64,000 nt of DNA from Oncomelania hupensis (GCA_036898135.1 CM072511.1:163020064-163084063), one strand, 5' to 3'; positions 1 to 12,060 are shown, counted from the first letter of the stretch. Translations and numbers: made by a program. Notes: generated by a model not told the origin, from the sequence alone.

Positions 1-1241
1 AAACTAGTAGAGAATTTGAAACAAGGGGAAGTCAGATGTTATAATATAATACTAGGCAATTTATTAAATAGAAGTGGGTCAGGCGTATGAGGTAAGCTTA
101 AGGCTGAGTCACTGGTAATAGTCTATGAGCGTCCAGAGTATCTTGGAGCTATTCTGGGTTGGCGGTCTGGGGGATACTAAGGCGATTGAGGACTGATGTC
201 ATCACAAGGCAAGGGGGTATCTGGATGCGATTGCGTGGCTAGCCAGATGGTCCATGAATTGTGGCGTGCGCTTGTGGCACACTTAGCTGGAATGGTGTAG
301 GGGCGGAGGTTGTCTCTCGGTTCTGGATGGCGATGGTGCAATGGTCAGGCGGTTATCGTCAGTTGGCCAATGCAGGTCACTGGGTCGACTTCTTGAGTAA
401 CAGGGGGGTTGGTGCATGCGGCCTTCGTGGCTGACCGTTAGCAGTGGTTCGGTTCCTACGCTTCTCAGTGACAGCCAGGGTGTCTGGGCTGCACGCAGCG
501 GGTCTTGAGTCTCGTAGCAGCCGGTATAGGAGCCCGTTCTGTAACGAAGTATCGACTCAAGATCAGAGGTGTACACACACTCTGGATGCTGCGCCGGTTA
601 GCGCGCATGCCAATCAGATTTTCAAACTTGGACGCACCGGCCAAGAGTTGACCAGTTCGCTCCAACAGTCCAACAATTGCAACAATGGCTATGGGGCTTT
701 GATGGAGTTTACTGGCGGCCGCTAATAGGTAGTAACTTCGGCGCCTTAAGATGGGGTGATGGACAACGGGGGTAGGTATCTACACAATAAGTACATGGGA
801 GAAGCAAAAGGGATAATTACAGGACAATGGGGGTTGTAGGCAAGGGTGCTGTACTGGGGGACTTTAATCTAGGTGGTGGGACAACATGGCATGGGAGATT
901 TATACAAGGGTCTAGCAGGGAACATACAGGTATAAATACAAACATGGCATGAACAGCAATCAAAATGCAGATACTAGATATAAGGAATAAAATGCATACC
1001 ACAAGCAACACATCAAGACAAACCACAAACACGAACGTACATAGCTACAAGACATACGAACATGTTGGGAAATCGACGGGTGATGGAAATGCTAAATGAT
1101 ATAAAGTAAGTTTCCCCTCTTACCTTGACCAAGAACGGGTAGAACACAAGAATATTGCCGAGGCTCAGGGGTCACAACGTGGTGCGGCGTGTCCTCGGCA
1201 GGCAGTTGTTCTTACGGGGGCTGACGGCTGAAGACTGACAG
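1..1241. other. No recognised gene; GT/CA-rich end
   Basis: I see no gene I can support here. A plus-strand open frame at 444-725 has no recognisable motif. Earlier exons of the plus-strand gene ending at 3352 may lie in this stretch, but I could not identify them. Confidence 0.4.
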
Positions 1242-1348
1242 TTTGGTTTGACCAGGCTGTGGCTTCAAGGGCAATTCCCGAGGGGCGGGGCTTAGTTGGC
1301 TCGGCCAGCGGGCGAGGAAGTGGAGACGGGACGCAGGCAGCGCCAGAG
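1242..1348 (+). CDS. Candidate internal exon of an unrecognised plus-strand gene
   Basis: The stretch is open in the frame that joins the next exon. It ends CCAGAG|GTAATT, a usable donor at phase 0, and would start after ACAG with two bases of a split codon. It encodes about 35 residues rich in Gly, Ser and Ala, beginning WFDQAVASRAIPEG. The acceptor has a poor pyrimidine tract, so this exon is the weakest of the three. I do not recognise the protein family. Confidence 0.35.
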
Positions 1349-1374
1349 GTAATTCGTCCGCTCGTGACACTCAC

Positions 1375-1483
1375 GCACACCCGCGCACACAGACACAAAC
1401 ACAGACATACATGCTCACACATACACACACACATACAGACACATACGCACACACACACACACCCATACACAGTCTTTTACTGG
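1375..1483. repeat. CA-rich microsatellite
   Basis: Imperfect (CA)n with CACACG and CATACA variants, in the intron after the candidate exon 1242-1348. Confidence 0.9.
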
Positions 1484-1556
1484 CATACATAGGTGTGTGC
1501 AAATATACACACTGATAAGTACATTTTAATAAATAAAGCCATATCTGTTGTGTCAG

Positions 1557-1670
1557 GTTCGTCTGTCAGTGAATGTGTCTCGCGCTCACTGCCAGTCCCT
1601 GAGGATCAGTGTGTTGGATACAGGACCTGGAAACTCCCTACAAAAAACCACCAATGCTGACATGGTCAAG
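1557..1670 (+). CDS. Internal exon of an unrecognised plus-strand gene
   Basis: The exon follows TGTGTCAG and ends ATGGTCAAG|GTCAGT, a good donor. It is 114 nt, phase 0 at both ends, so it joins the exon at 3188 without a frame change. The 38 residues include VSRAHCQSLRISVLDTGPG and look like a soluble beta-rich segment. I cannot name the family. The clean phase match on both sides is the main support. Confidence 0.5.
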
Positions 1671-1740
1671 GTCAGTGAATTCAAGACCTGTACACATTGT
1701 ATCCTGTTGATTTTGTTTCATTTTTGTTATGGGGAATAAT

Positions 1741-1830
1741 AAAAATAATAAGTAATAATAATAAGGGTATTTATATAGCGCTTTTTCATAATTTTCAGTT
1801 CAAAGCGCAGTTCTCACACATTTATACTTA
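1741..1830 (-). repeat. Retroposon 3' end with (TTA)n tail
   Basis: An AATAATAATAA run is followed by TTTATATAGCGCTTTT. In minus orientation this reads ...AAGCGCTATATAAA(TTA)n, a type of 3' end also seen near 7010 and at the ends of SINEs elsewhere in the window. Confidence 0.45.
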
Positions 1831-1957
1831 ACGTTAACATTGTAATACATACGAAAAAAAAAAGTGAAACGAAAACAAGTCGCTAATACTATAGGAAATA
1901 AACCTAAACCTTTTTGTACCTTAATAGTTCATTAGTTAGTTAGTAATTGTTTATAGG

Positions 1958-2487
1958 TGTTACGTTGAAACGCGAAGGATGGTATGTCTGAAATGCGCAC
2001 GATAGATTAATCGTTTCGCTTTGCAAAGTATTCAATAATAGAGTTTATTTACCTTGATTTGAGTTTGCATTGTTGTTAGAAGAAGCTTTGTATAACGTTG
2101 ATAATTTTCGTTGGTCGATATTATTGGAGAATTCTCTAGATTTGCGTGTTTACTGTCGATAGAAACATCCCGGTAATTGTAGAAGTTTGAGAACGTTCCT
2201 GGAATGTGAAGGAAGATGTATGACGTATGTCAGTGATGACGAAGTCTAAAGTGATTGGTGGTAAAGCGTCATCGAGAACATTCTGACGTTATCTCGATCG
2301 AGAGAAAAACTATAAAATGGATGCTCGATCTGTGTGTGGGGAAGAGAGTGTTGTTGTAAAAGTGTGAAAAGGCGATTGTATGCAGTTGTTGATGTGTGCT
2401 GAATAAAAGTGGAAAACTTCATACGCCGACTCTGTGACTTGTATGCTGATTGAACGGGTTGCGTGGATAAACGAATCCGAGTTTACA
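1958..2487 (+). mobile_element. LTR-like segment (candidate solo LTR)
   Basis: The 530 bp segment begins TGTTACG and ends TTTACA. It has TATAAAA at 2311 and AATAAA at 2402, the order and spacing of an LTR promoter and polyadenylation signal. The flanks ATAGG and CCTAT are inverted rather than direct copies, so no target duplication is evident. The call rests on the LTR-like signals only. Confidence 0.3.
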
Positions 2488-2559
2488 CCTATCAGGAGAA
2501 TTCAAGCATTGAGGCTGAATCAATTACTGATAGAAAAACACCAACATCGAATGAGTATA

Positions 2560-3115
2560 ACAATAGGGTTCAGCGAGCTGAAAAGAGCTGAATCAGGACC
2601 ACAATTTGGTTGAAAGGAGGCCAACCCCTGATCCCTATAAAAGATCTGCCGAAACAACCCTAATGGTAACACTGAAGGCACTCCACCAGCCTGTCACTTA
2701 ACAATAAAGGCATCCCACGCAGGGGACGCTGAGGTTGTACTCTAATTTATCGAACCCCTGTTTACAAAAACAAAATAGAATGTGAACAGCATCATACAAT
2801 ATTAACAAAACACATTCTTACATTGCTAAATAATAATACCATAGAAAGCCCTAGAGACCATTATAAAAGTGTCCAAAATCCCCAAGCAGACCCAACAGAC
2901 CCCATACAGAAATGAGGAGTTTTGGGAGAGTTTTCAAGAAAAAAAGATAGGTGGCTGGTCTAGCGAAGAAGATAGTAGATTGATAGAACAGAATAGGAAT
3001 GAGAAAGAACAAAGGAGAAAGACAGCGACAGTGGGAATTTAAAGCACTAAATTTCCAAAAAGTGGTGATACTATTTATACAGCAACCCACGGCACCCCCA
3101 TCAGGGGATCTTAAT
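2560..3115 (-). mobile_element. Family A retroposon, old diverged copy
   Basis: Matches the Family A consensus seen at 20264-20840, including the AGATCTGC block, the CCCACGCAGGGGACG block and the 3'-half TTTACAAAAACAAAATAGAAT block. It carries many substitutions and a variant 3' end. It lies in the intron before the last exon of the plus-strand gene. Confidence 0.75.
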
Positions 3116-3187
3116 AGGTGGTTTGGCTGGACAGTGTGATTATATAAGGTCATGTTTTATTTGTCTGGTTGCTTATTTGTATCCCAG

Positions 3188-3352
3188 ATTGTGAAACAGG
3201 CAGCAGAGGACAAAGAGGAATTTGAGGACATCCGCACTGCTTTGGCGACCTTGACCCCTGAACTGGCCCAGTACAGGCAGACTCACCCACAACGCAGTCT
3301 CTACCATCTCTTTCAGTCTTTCCGTGACATGGGCATGCAGGCGACTTCATGA
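3188..3352 (+). CDS. Last coding exon of an unrecognised plus-strand gene
   Basis: A strong acceptor with a long T-rich tract (TTTATTTG...ATCCCAG) precedes an open 54-codon stretch ending in TGA at 3350. The peptide starts IVKQAAEDKEEFEDIRTALA and ends FRDMGMQATS. It is charged and probably helical. It joins 1557-1670 in phase 0. Codon use looks coding, with many G/C third positions, in contrast to the AT-rich flank. I do not recognise the family. The sequence after the stop would be 3' UTR. Confidence 0.6.
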   Translation: MVKQAAEDKEEFEDIRTALATLTPELAQYRQTHPQRSLYHLFQSFRDMGMQATS

Positions 3353-5390
3353 CCTTGGTCTGACCTCTGATGTTTCCAAAGCCTTGACCTTGACTTCTTG
3401 GGAGGCATAGAATAACTTCTGAACTTGTTGAAACGTTGACATTTTGGAGGCCTTGATTTCTGGATCCTTGGAGGTCTAGAATGATCTTTTAAATTTATTT
3501 GACCTTGAACTATTGAAGTCCTTTTTTTTGACCTCTTAAAAGAATTAGAGTGATCTATGTGCTATAAACTTGTTCTGTATATGTTCATGTGCTATAAGCT
3601 TATGAAGTTTGTGAAGGTAATGTCAAATGTGATGATTATGTTTTACACTGCGAATTTTATGACATTGGCAGCTCTGTGTGTGTGTGTTTGTACATCAATT
3701 GTGTGGCGTTATTATTGCATGATGCAGTTCTTTTTATACTGAAAGATGTTTTACTAAACGAGTTTTAAACTTTTGCAGACAACATAATATTTGTCAGAAG
3801 AAAAATGTTTTAAAATAATAATGGCTAAAAATGCTACAAAGTGGCAGTATTGATAGCGTTTCTCATTACTGTTCACTGTTTCTGTTGGTTTGATTGTCTG
3901 CGAGTATGACATTATTTGTAGGTTTTATTTTCTTCCAGTAATATTTAATCCTTTTGGTATGTGGAATGGCTGACTGTTGGAGTTGACAGAAAGAAATGTG
4001 AGAGAAAACGGAAAGGCAACTCAAGTGAAGTACAGCGTTTATTCATAATTTTATGACATACAAAGCTTCTGACAGACACTTGGCAGTCTTCACATCACTT
4101 CTGTACAACCACCTTTTCTACAACAGTACGCCATACAACAGTACACCCTACAACAGTACCTCTAACAGCAGTACATCATACAAACCTAGGTACATTACAC
4201 GATTCTACCGGACAATACCAACAACAGCGTGACTACTTTTACTGGGCGAATGAATAGTCTTCTTAAATTCAAATTACATACTGAATAAGTCACAGCAATC
4301 GTACAATAAGCAAGAAGAAATCATTGAGTGGAAGAAGAGTTTTAACACGGAAGGATCTATCTTTATCTCTTAAACAATTTTAAGACTTTGTATAGATGAC
4401 TGAATCTAGACTCTCCCGTTTGATTGAAAGAAGAGCTTTGAGGTGGAATTTATGTATCTCAAACGAGTTTAAGACTTTAGATAGATCTTTCCGATGTGAA
4501 TCCCTTCCTTTACAATTACATGAAATCTGTGGCGTTGATCACAATTTGGTGACTTGCGTACAAGAGCAACTCAGCAGCAGGGTGACTCGTACAAGCGAAC
4601 ATCGTATTTAGTTGAATGTACATCACGTTATTACAATTTTAAATAAGAACGAACTACAAATACAAATAAAAGTTTTAAATGCTGGCGAGGTTTAGTTCTG
4701 TATAGATTGTGATCATTATGGGACGCCAGAGCAAATGTGACGTCAGAGCTTGTGTGACGTCAGAGCAACAGGAAGGAAAAGGCTGCCGCCACATGTGGAA
4801 TTTGAGTTGCATTTCTAGGTCCTGATTACATTCCCATGATTGTGGTATTTCTTTGTACACGCACCATGATTATGACATTGAACAGAGGCCGTTTTCGTCA
4901 GCACAAATGACGTCAACAAGTGAGAAGTTAACGATATCAAATTCAGGCGAGAGGTTTTGTAATGATGTCAGCCTTCAACAAGAGTTGACGTCAACTTTTA
5001 GATGAATGAGAACATTGAGAGCGACGTTAACATTGTCATATTTGCAATTATAATTGTTGTATAGCACAATCAAAGCTCAAGGCGCTGATTAAAAATTGAG
5101 AATTGCGATATTCAGATGAGAAGTTTTATGAATGACAAATGACGTTATATACCTCATGAGGTCAGCCATGAACATTTAACACACAAATACTATAACAACG
5201 GCCTTATGATTTTCTGAGGAATCTCTCCGCGGATGCTACGTCTACAATAACTAGGGGGAAAGAACAACATGACGATCCGCTGTTTGCTGCTGCACCCGCT
5301 TTTGTAAAATGCTGCATAATGGGAAAGGCAAATGATGTCAACGGAAAGACAATATGGAGAGCTAGCTGGAGTTAGATTACACTACATGGT
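3353..5390. other. No gene seen; AT-rich DNA with CRE palindromes
   Basis: Probable 3' UTR and intergenic DNA. It contains short direct repeats of ACAACAGTAC at about 4122-4170. It also holds four perfect TGACGTCA palindromes, listed as a regulatory entry. Confidence 0.4.
4738..4993. promoter_or_regulatory. Cluster of four TGACGTCA (CRE) palindromes
   Basis: Perfect TGACGTCA occurs at 4738, 4755, 4908 and 4986, with related TGACGTT sites nearby. TGACGTCA is the known CREB/ATF site. Function here is inferred from motif density alone, and no core promoter is recognised. Confidence 0.35.
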
Positions 5391-5446
5391 TATTGCTTTA
5401 GGTCCAGCGGACTCTTCCGAGCCAAATCAGGACCATGCTGGAGATG
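5391..5446 (-). mobile_element. Family A retroposon, 3' end fragment
   Basis: TATTGCTTTAGGTCCAGCGG and the following CTCTTCCGAGCCAAATCAGG match the last 50 bp of Family A. The rest of the element is absent. Confidence 0.7.
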
Positions 5447-5886
5447 GAAGCAATAACAATGAGCGCTGGTGTGGGGAAGGGGGAACTTTAAAGTTCCAGA
5501 CTTCCGGATCCCTGTGGGCCATTTACTTCTACCCACGCACACAGAATTAGAACAACGCCATTTTGATACAAAATGTGCTTGTGTTTGGTCTGCGGCCCTC
5601 GCACAATGCGACACTTCCTGTTTACTCTAAAGTGTGCAGTGTTTACACTAACCCGAAAGGTCGTTTCGTTATTAAAATAAATACAGAAATAATTCAAAGC
5701 AGTAAGCAAATAAACAGTCCTGCAAGTCGTCCAACGACACCCTGACTAAATGGTTAATGAGGGACAGACATTCAGCAGCGATTTCAATAACTGTCGGTAA
5801 CTTCAACAGTTAATACGCGTGACTACATCGGGCTGGCTAAAGAACACATCTTCCTCGTATTCATGCTGGCAGTAGTTATGCTTAAC

Positions 5887-5920
5887 TCACACACACACAC
5901 CCACACACACACACACTCAC

Positions 5921-5958
<38 letters not shown>
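5887..5958. repeat. (CA)n microsatellite
   Basis: Dinucleotide repeat of about 70 bp with a few CT and CC interruptions. Confidence 0.95.
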
Positions 5959-5959
<1 letters not shown>

Positions 5960-5993
5960 GCAGGTACATCACTGTGACGATACAAACACAATT

Positions 5994-6455
5994 GATTGAT
6001 TGATTGATTGTTGCTTTAGGTCCAGCGGACTCTTCCGAGCCAAATCAGGTCCGGACAAACCCCGATCCGCATAAAAGATCTGCTGAAACAATCCTGTGGG
6101 AAAACTGAATGCCCTCCACCGGCCAGTCACTTTACAATAAAGACATCCCACGCAGGGGACGGCTGAGGCTTTACCCCAACTAATCGAACCCCCGGTTACA
6201 AAAACAAAATAGAATACAAACATCATTATAAATTATCAACAAAACACATACATATAAAATGCCTATATTGCTAAATAATAACATCATAGGAAGCCCTAGT
6301 GACCACCCGGCAGAAAGCGTCCAATACTCCCAAGCTGATCCAACAGACCTCATACACAAACAAGGAGTCTTGTCCAGGAAGAGTTTTCAAGAAAAAAGGT
6401 AGGTCATTGATCTAACGAAGAAGATAGTATAGCAGAGTGATAGGACAGAGCAGGA
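5994..6455 (-). mobile_element. Family A retroposon, 5'-truncated
   Basis: The 3' tail here reads (ATTG)n on the plus strand, followed by the full 3' two-thirds of Family A. It stops within the GAGCAGGAATTGG block. The missing 5' third fits truncation during reverse transcription. Confidence 0.85.
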
Positions 6456-6614
6456 ATTGGAAAGAGCACAACACAATGCAATACCAAACAATATAACACA
6501 ATACAATGCAATGCAACACATTACAAAAACAATCCCATGACATACAATGTTGTAAGGAAAACGGGTTTCGTGAGTTTTAAAACACGTTTTGCAAACGGCC
6601 ATTAGATCCAAAAA

Positions 6615-6950
6615 TAAGACATCAGATCTAAGAATACAGCAAATGATGAACAGACATCAGATCTAAGAATTTGTTGAACAGACATCGAATCTAAGAATTT
6701 GATGAACAGACATCAGATCTAAGAATATATCAAATGATGAACAGACATCAGATCTAAGAATTTGTTGAACAGACATCGAATCTAAGCATTTGAATGAAGA
6801 GACATCTGATCTAAGAATACATCAAATGATGAACAGACATCAGATATAAGAATACATCAAATGATGAACAGACATCAGATATAAGAATTTGTTGAACAGA
6901 CATCAGATCTAAGAATACATCAAATGGTGAACAGACGCCAGATCTAAGGA
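6615..6950. repeat. Tandem array, about 35 bp unit
   Basis: Repeats of GAACAGACATCAGATCTAAG with AATACATCAAATGAT or AATTTGTT spacers, about ten units of variable length. Confidence 0.9.
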
Positions 6951-6968
6951 AAACAATGATATAATGGA

Positions 6969-6969
6969 C

Positions 6970-7007
<38 letters not shown>

Positions 7008-7401
7008 GTAAATTTATATAGCGCAGTTTCCTGAACAATGCCCAGGCTCACTGTGCTTCACAATTAAAACTTAATTTAAGAAATATATAACACATTATAC
7101 GTAAAACTTCACACTTAAAAATAAAGTCATAACAATAATACAAGTGAAAGAGCCATGCATAGCACAATAAAAACAATCAAAACATATCTGCGGCACACAC
7201 TAAAATCATTGACTTAATTTAAGAAATATGTTACACATTGTACGTAAAAACTTAATTTAGGAAATATGTTACACATTATACGTAAAAACCTCACACTTAA
7301 AAATGAAGTCATAACAATAATACAGGAGCAGTGACAAAGCCATGCATAGCACAATAAAAACAATCAGGACACATCTGCGGCATACACTAAAATCATTGAC
7401 A
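6969..7401 (-). repeat. (TAA)n-tailed retroposon with internal duplication
   Basis: A (TAA)n run at 6969-7006 adjoins TTTATATAGCGCAGTT, a retroposon 3' end in minus orientation. Beyond it, the block at 7070-7213 (AAATATATAACACATTATAC ... ATCATTGAC) is duplicated in tandem at about 7213-7401 with small changes. Confidence 0.5.
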
Positions 7402-8245
7402 ATGACAATACATGTATACAAAACAATAATAAGTTAAAAATCAGGCATGGATAGCACATATCGAACATCAGTCAAGACAGTCATTATCCCAGAGAGCCGC
7501 ACAGGATCAGATATAGAAGAGAGAAAAAAACACAACGGTAAATATACATCGAGACTAACATAAATGATGAACACATTTGCATGATCATAATCTTAAAATA
7601 CGGTATGCACAAAAAATAAATAAATAATTACAAACAAAAAATATATAAATAAAATGAAAGCCTTACCCAACAAATCCGACTCTTTACCCATTCAAGCACT
7701 AAATGATAAATAAACCCCTTGACCAACTAACGGGTGATTACGGTGTTGGGTGGATGGGTCAGTGTTGGGGTGGTGGAGTTCAGTGTGACCACAGCGGCTG
7801 ACCAAACACAGAGCGGTAGAACGGCGGACCATATTTCTGACTTTTACAACATGCATTCTACCATTTGTACCATCTCTACCACTCACAACAATAAAACAGA
7901 CATTTCAATTTACCACAGGATAACACAGCGAGCCGTCTGCAGTATACAGCAATGACTTCGTATAAACATTTATGTTTCCACAAGCATGTATGACAGCAAA
8001 TCACTCTTAAAGACATTAATACATTCATTATGTTTTCTTTTTGGTTGGAACCATCTTCTCATTATGGCACAACAATAGTTTATGCCTTTCTGACCTTTTG
8101 TATAGGACTCCAAAGTATATGACACCCAAATAACTGACACCAAAAGTATCTGACACCAAACTGCCACCTAAGTGTGACAGCGAAATGCTGTCTAATGTTT
8201 TAGTCTTTGACACGGTCAGGTGACGATTTTGGCAGTGTGTACATT
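7402..8245. other. No gene seen; AT-rich DNA
   Basis: Short open frames here have no recognisable motifs. I see no coding structure. Confidence 0.4.
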
Positions 8246-8249
8246 TGTA

Positions 8250-8774
<525 letters not shown>

Positions 8775-9030
8775 ACGCCTCGTTTATTTTTTCTGACATT
8801 GTTTCTGCTTATCTGGCACACCACATGACGTTTGCCACGTGATGTCTGTCCTTTTGTTTAACTTACTAATATCATTTTTGACCTTCTGAAACTTTTCCTT
8901 AGGCTTAATACATCAGTTCATTGTTTCTGCTAAGTGTACCTCACCTCCTCCTTCCTGATATGTGTTAACGTAATGGAACATTGACAATGGACTATTACGA
9001 CACAATATCACACATTTCCAAGACGTGTGT

Positions 9031-9632
9031 GCAAACCTGTCATTACATGACATTACATGATTATTGCTTTAGGTCCAGCGGACTCTTCCGAGCCAAATCA
9101 GTACCGGACAACCCCTGATCCGCATAAAAGATCTGCTGAAACAATCCTAGTGGTAAAACTGAAAGCTCTCCACCAGCCAGTCACTTTACAATAAAGACAT
9201 CCCACGCAGGGGACGCTAAGGTTATACTCTAATTTATCGAACCCCCGTTTACAAAAACAAAATAGAATACAAACATCATTATAAATTATCAACAAAACAT
9301 ATACATATAAAATGCCTACATTGCAAAATAATAACATCAAAGGAAGCCCTAGTGACCACCTGGCAGAAAGCATCCAATATTCCCAAGCTGATCCAACAGA
9401 CCTCACACACAAATAAGGAGTCTTGTTCCGGAAGAGTTTTCAAGAAAAAAGGTAGGTGACTGGTCTAGCGAAGAAGAAGATAGTATAGCAGATTGATAGA
9501 ACAGAGCAGGAATGAGAAAGAACAAAGGAGAAAGACAGCGACAGTGGGAATTTAAAGCACTAAATTTCCAGAAAGCGTAGATACTATTTATACTGAAACC
9601 CCCGGCACCCCAACGGAGGAGCAAACCTGTCA
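9031..9632 (-). mobile_element. Family A retroposon, complete short form with TSD
   Basis: The element is 9043-9620 (578 bp), flanked by direct repeats GCAAACCTGTCA at 9031 and 9621. Read on the minus strand it starts at CTCCGTTGGGGTGCC and ends GACCTAAAGCAATAA plus a short ATG-rich tail. It has no protein-coding capacity that I trust. Length matches the copy at 20264-20840 almost exactly. Confidence 0.92.
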
Positions 9633-10993
9633 ATCATCAGGTGGTTAGCTTCTAGCACAACGTTAGTGCTTTCTGCTTGCGTGTCGTTTTTCTTAGACCG
9701 TGAATAACTTTTCTAATCTGATGTACTGACTTTCTGACAATCTCAAAGCAGCCCCGAGCAGAACTTTTTCTAAATGTAAGGAAGAAAGGAAGCCTAATGC
9801 CATCTTGTTTTTCAATCGTAGTCAACTTGATAACATCGTGTATTAACCTTTCAACTCCTGCTCGAGTTCCTGACACTAAAATGATGCTTTCTGAAAACGT
9901 GTCAAAGTGTCCAACACCGCGCCAGATTTTAAAAAGACGTGTGACGAAAATGTCTAACCCCGAGTGTAACCGTCACACTGGCGCTGTTCGTTGATAGCGA
10001 CAGGAAAATGGCGGCACTGTGTTGCCTTTTTTTTCCCTCCTGTTATATTTGTGTCTTTTCAACATTCTGGTGTCATCGTCAGTAATTCGATACGTCCACA
10101 CTGACAACCGCACAATAGATCTGCGCTTTCTCCAGAGCAGTGGGGTTTTCACAGAGTTTTTGAGTCCACAATAATCCAGATTTCTAGAGGCAGTAGTAGA
10201 AAAACGTCAGCAGCGGACATAGCAATATTAACACGATGCAAGTCTGGCCATGATTCTGAGAGCAGTTACGTCAACACAGTCCGTTACTCCGTTGTGTCTA
10301 TCCATCTGGACCTGGTACAAAACATTGTTAAATTCCATTTTAATGGGATTTGCACATCTTGGAAACCAATTCCGGCTGCATTAAAGACAGTTTTTCTACT
10401 TTCTTTTCAGTTCGCAGCTCATGAAAAAAAAAAAAAATCCACCAAATTTGATGCAAAATCTTGACAAACAACACTTCAAGAAGAAACGGCGTTTTGTGTG
10501 ATCCATCATGACACTTGGCAACAAATATCTGTTAATCCTCGCTGTTGCTTCTTCTGTCGGAGTGCCAGTCCAGGAGTACTTGTTTCAACATTAGCCGTAG
10601 ACACACCGTCCGACAGCTTCAGTACTGGACAAAGGCCAAACTGTCAACGTGGCACTCTCGAACTCAGCAGCCAACATCACGCACAACCTGGCTGACTGCT
10701 CTGGTGCACTGTTTATCCAGTCATTGACGACAATCCGCTTGTCACCTTTGGGCAGCAAAAACACACGTAATGTGAACTCAATACCATACTTGCGGGCGGT
10801 CTTTTTAACAGCGTTAAATTAACACAACATGGTCTTTGGCGGTAAAATTGTAACTGTAATGCGAGTACAGTTTCTGTGATTTAACGCTGTCTCCGATCGT
10901 ACAGATAATCCTAAATATAGTGAACGTCGGTGTCTGTGACATAACACCGTCTCTGGAAAGGAATACAACTTATAACTATAGTACAGTACGGGT
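9633..10993. other. Downstream flank and probable 3' UTR of the ADAMTS-like gene
   Basis: This follows the stop codon of the minus-strand gene. An ATTAAA-type signal (TTTAAT on the plus strand near 10339) is a possible polyadenylation site. No canonical AATAAA was found on the minus strand close to the stop. No gene is seen. Confidence 0.35.
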
Positions 10994-11295
10994 TCAGTGC
11001 CTGTACTTCATACACGTGAGGCAACACTGTTTTCTATAGTGGCCATATCCACACAGCCGGGCCTGACTGACGAACATGCACCAGCGACTGTTGGGGGAGT
11101 CCCGGCACCTCTCCGCCTCTCCCTCCCCCTGCTCCTCCATCACCACTTCTTCTTTCGCTGTAGAGTTCGCGCTGTTGCTGGGCTGGCTGCCATGACGATC
11201 GCCAATGGCCTTGTCCCCGACTCGGGCAAGGTCGCTGTCAGTGGGAGAGGGGTGAGGTTGTCGCTGGCCGTGGTGGCTGTCGTCATTCACGTTAT
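10994..11295 (-). CDS. ADAMTS-like last exon: PLAC domain and stop
   Basis: Acceptor CTATGTTTCAG. Starts with AT, completing a GAT codon, and ends with TGA at 10996-10994. The first two-thirds is a low-complexity acidic and polar linker. The C-terminus is a PLAC domain: CRDSPNSRWCMFVSQARLC followed by GYGHYRKQCCLTC, with the six cysteines in the family spacing. PLAC is the usual C-terminal domain of ADAMTS-like proteins and papilins, so the gene ends here. Confidence 0.92.
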
Positions 11296-11381
11296 CTGAA
11301 ACATAGGCCGACAGTGACAACAATAATCTTAGATTTCCTCTGTCACATGTGTATCATCTCTCTAAACCGTTACTTGCAAAT

Positions 11382-11702
11382 CCAGGCTTTATAAAAAAAG
11401 GTAAAAAGGTAAAGGTAGTCCCATAGCCTTGTGGCCGTAGGGGAGCGTGATGTTGGAGATCACACTTATCTTGGGCCAGCGTAATGAGGGTGATGCCCAA
11501 CTCTCTCCCTCGCTGCTTTACCTTCCCCACCCTCAAGAGAGTAGGTACTCAATCACAGTTGAGTCAACTGGGGGCGTTGTTGTTTGTCGCTTCACACCTT
11601 AGCGGTCACCCATCCAAGTGCTAACCGCACCGGACGGTGCTTCACTTTCGACACAGTAGCGAGTGCTCCAACCACTGCACTATCCGACACCAGGCTTTAT
11701 AA
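11382..11702 (-). mobile_element. SINE with tRNA-like head and 5S rRNA-like segment, complete with TSD
   Basis: The element is 11395-11689 (295 bp), flanked by 13 bp direct repeats CCAGGCTTTATAA at 11382 and 11690. Read on the minus strand it starts TGTCGGATAGTGCAGTGG, a tRNA A-box-like head. It then carries GCGGTTAGCACTTGGATGGG and TGACCGC, which closely match the internal promoter region of 5S rRNA. The body ends in a GGTAAA-rich tail. It lies in the intron before the last exon of the ADAMTS-like gene. Confidence 0.85.
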
Positions 11703-11827
11703 TAAACACCAAACGCATACAGTGAAAATCCTGCGAATATTCAGGCCTACTAATAAAGAGCAATGCTAGTAGCAATAATTCGCGTCAATGCTGTTGTTTT
11801 ATGTATCCTCCGTACCATTACCACGTC

Positions 11828-11828
11828 G

Positions 11829-11903
<75 letters not shown>

Positions 11904-11932
11904 CCATCATCACCATCATCATCAATATCATC
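11828..11932. repeat. (CAT)n microsatellite
   Basis: About 30 ATC/CAT triplets with a few CAC variants, ending about 20 bp from the donor site of the exon at 11957-12194. Confidence 0.97.
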
Positions 11933-11956
11933 ATCATCCACTTCGACAGCACTCAC

Positions 11957-12060
11957 CTATGACGTCGGCCTGTAAGCTGTCTTCAGGCGCCGCCAGTCGC
12001 AATGCCATGGGCTGTGCTTCCTGTTGTTCTTGCCGTTGTCGATGATGTTGTTGATGTAGG

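Noticed and set aside
444..725. 93-codon plus-strand open frame as an upstream exon
   Set aside because: No recognisable motif and no phase-consistent donor to the exon at 1242.
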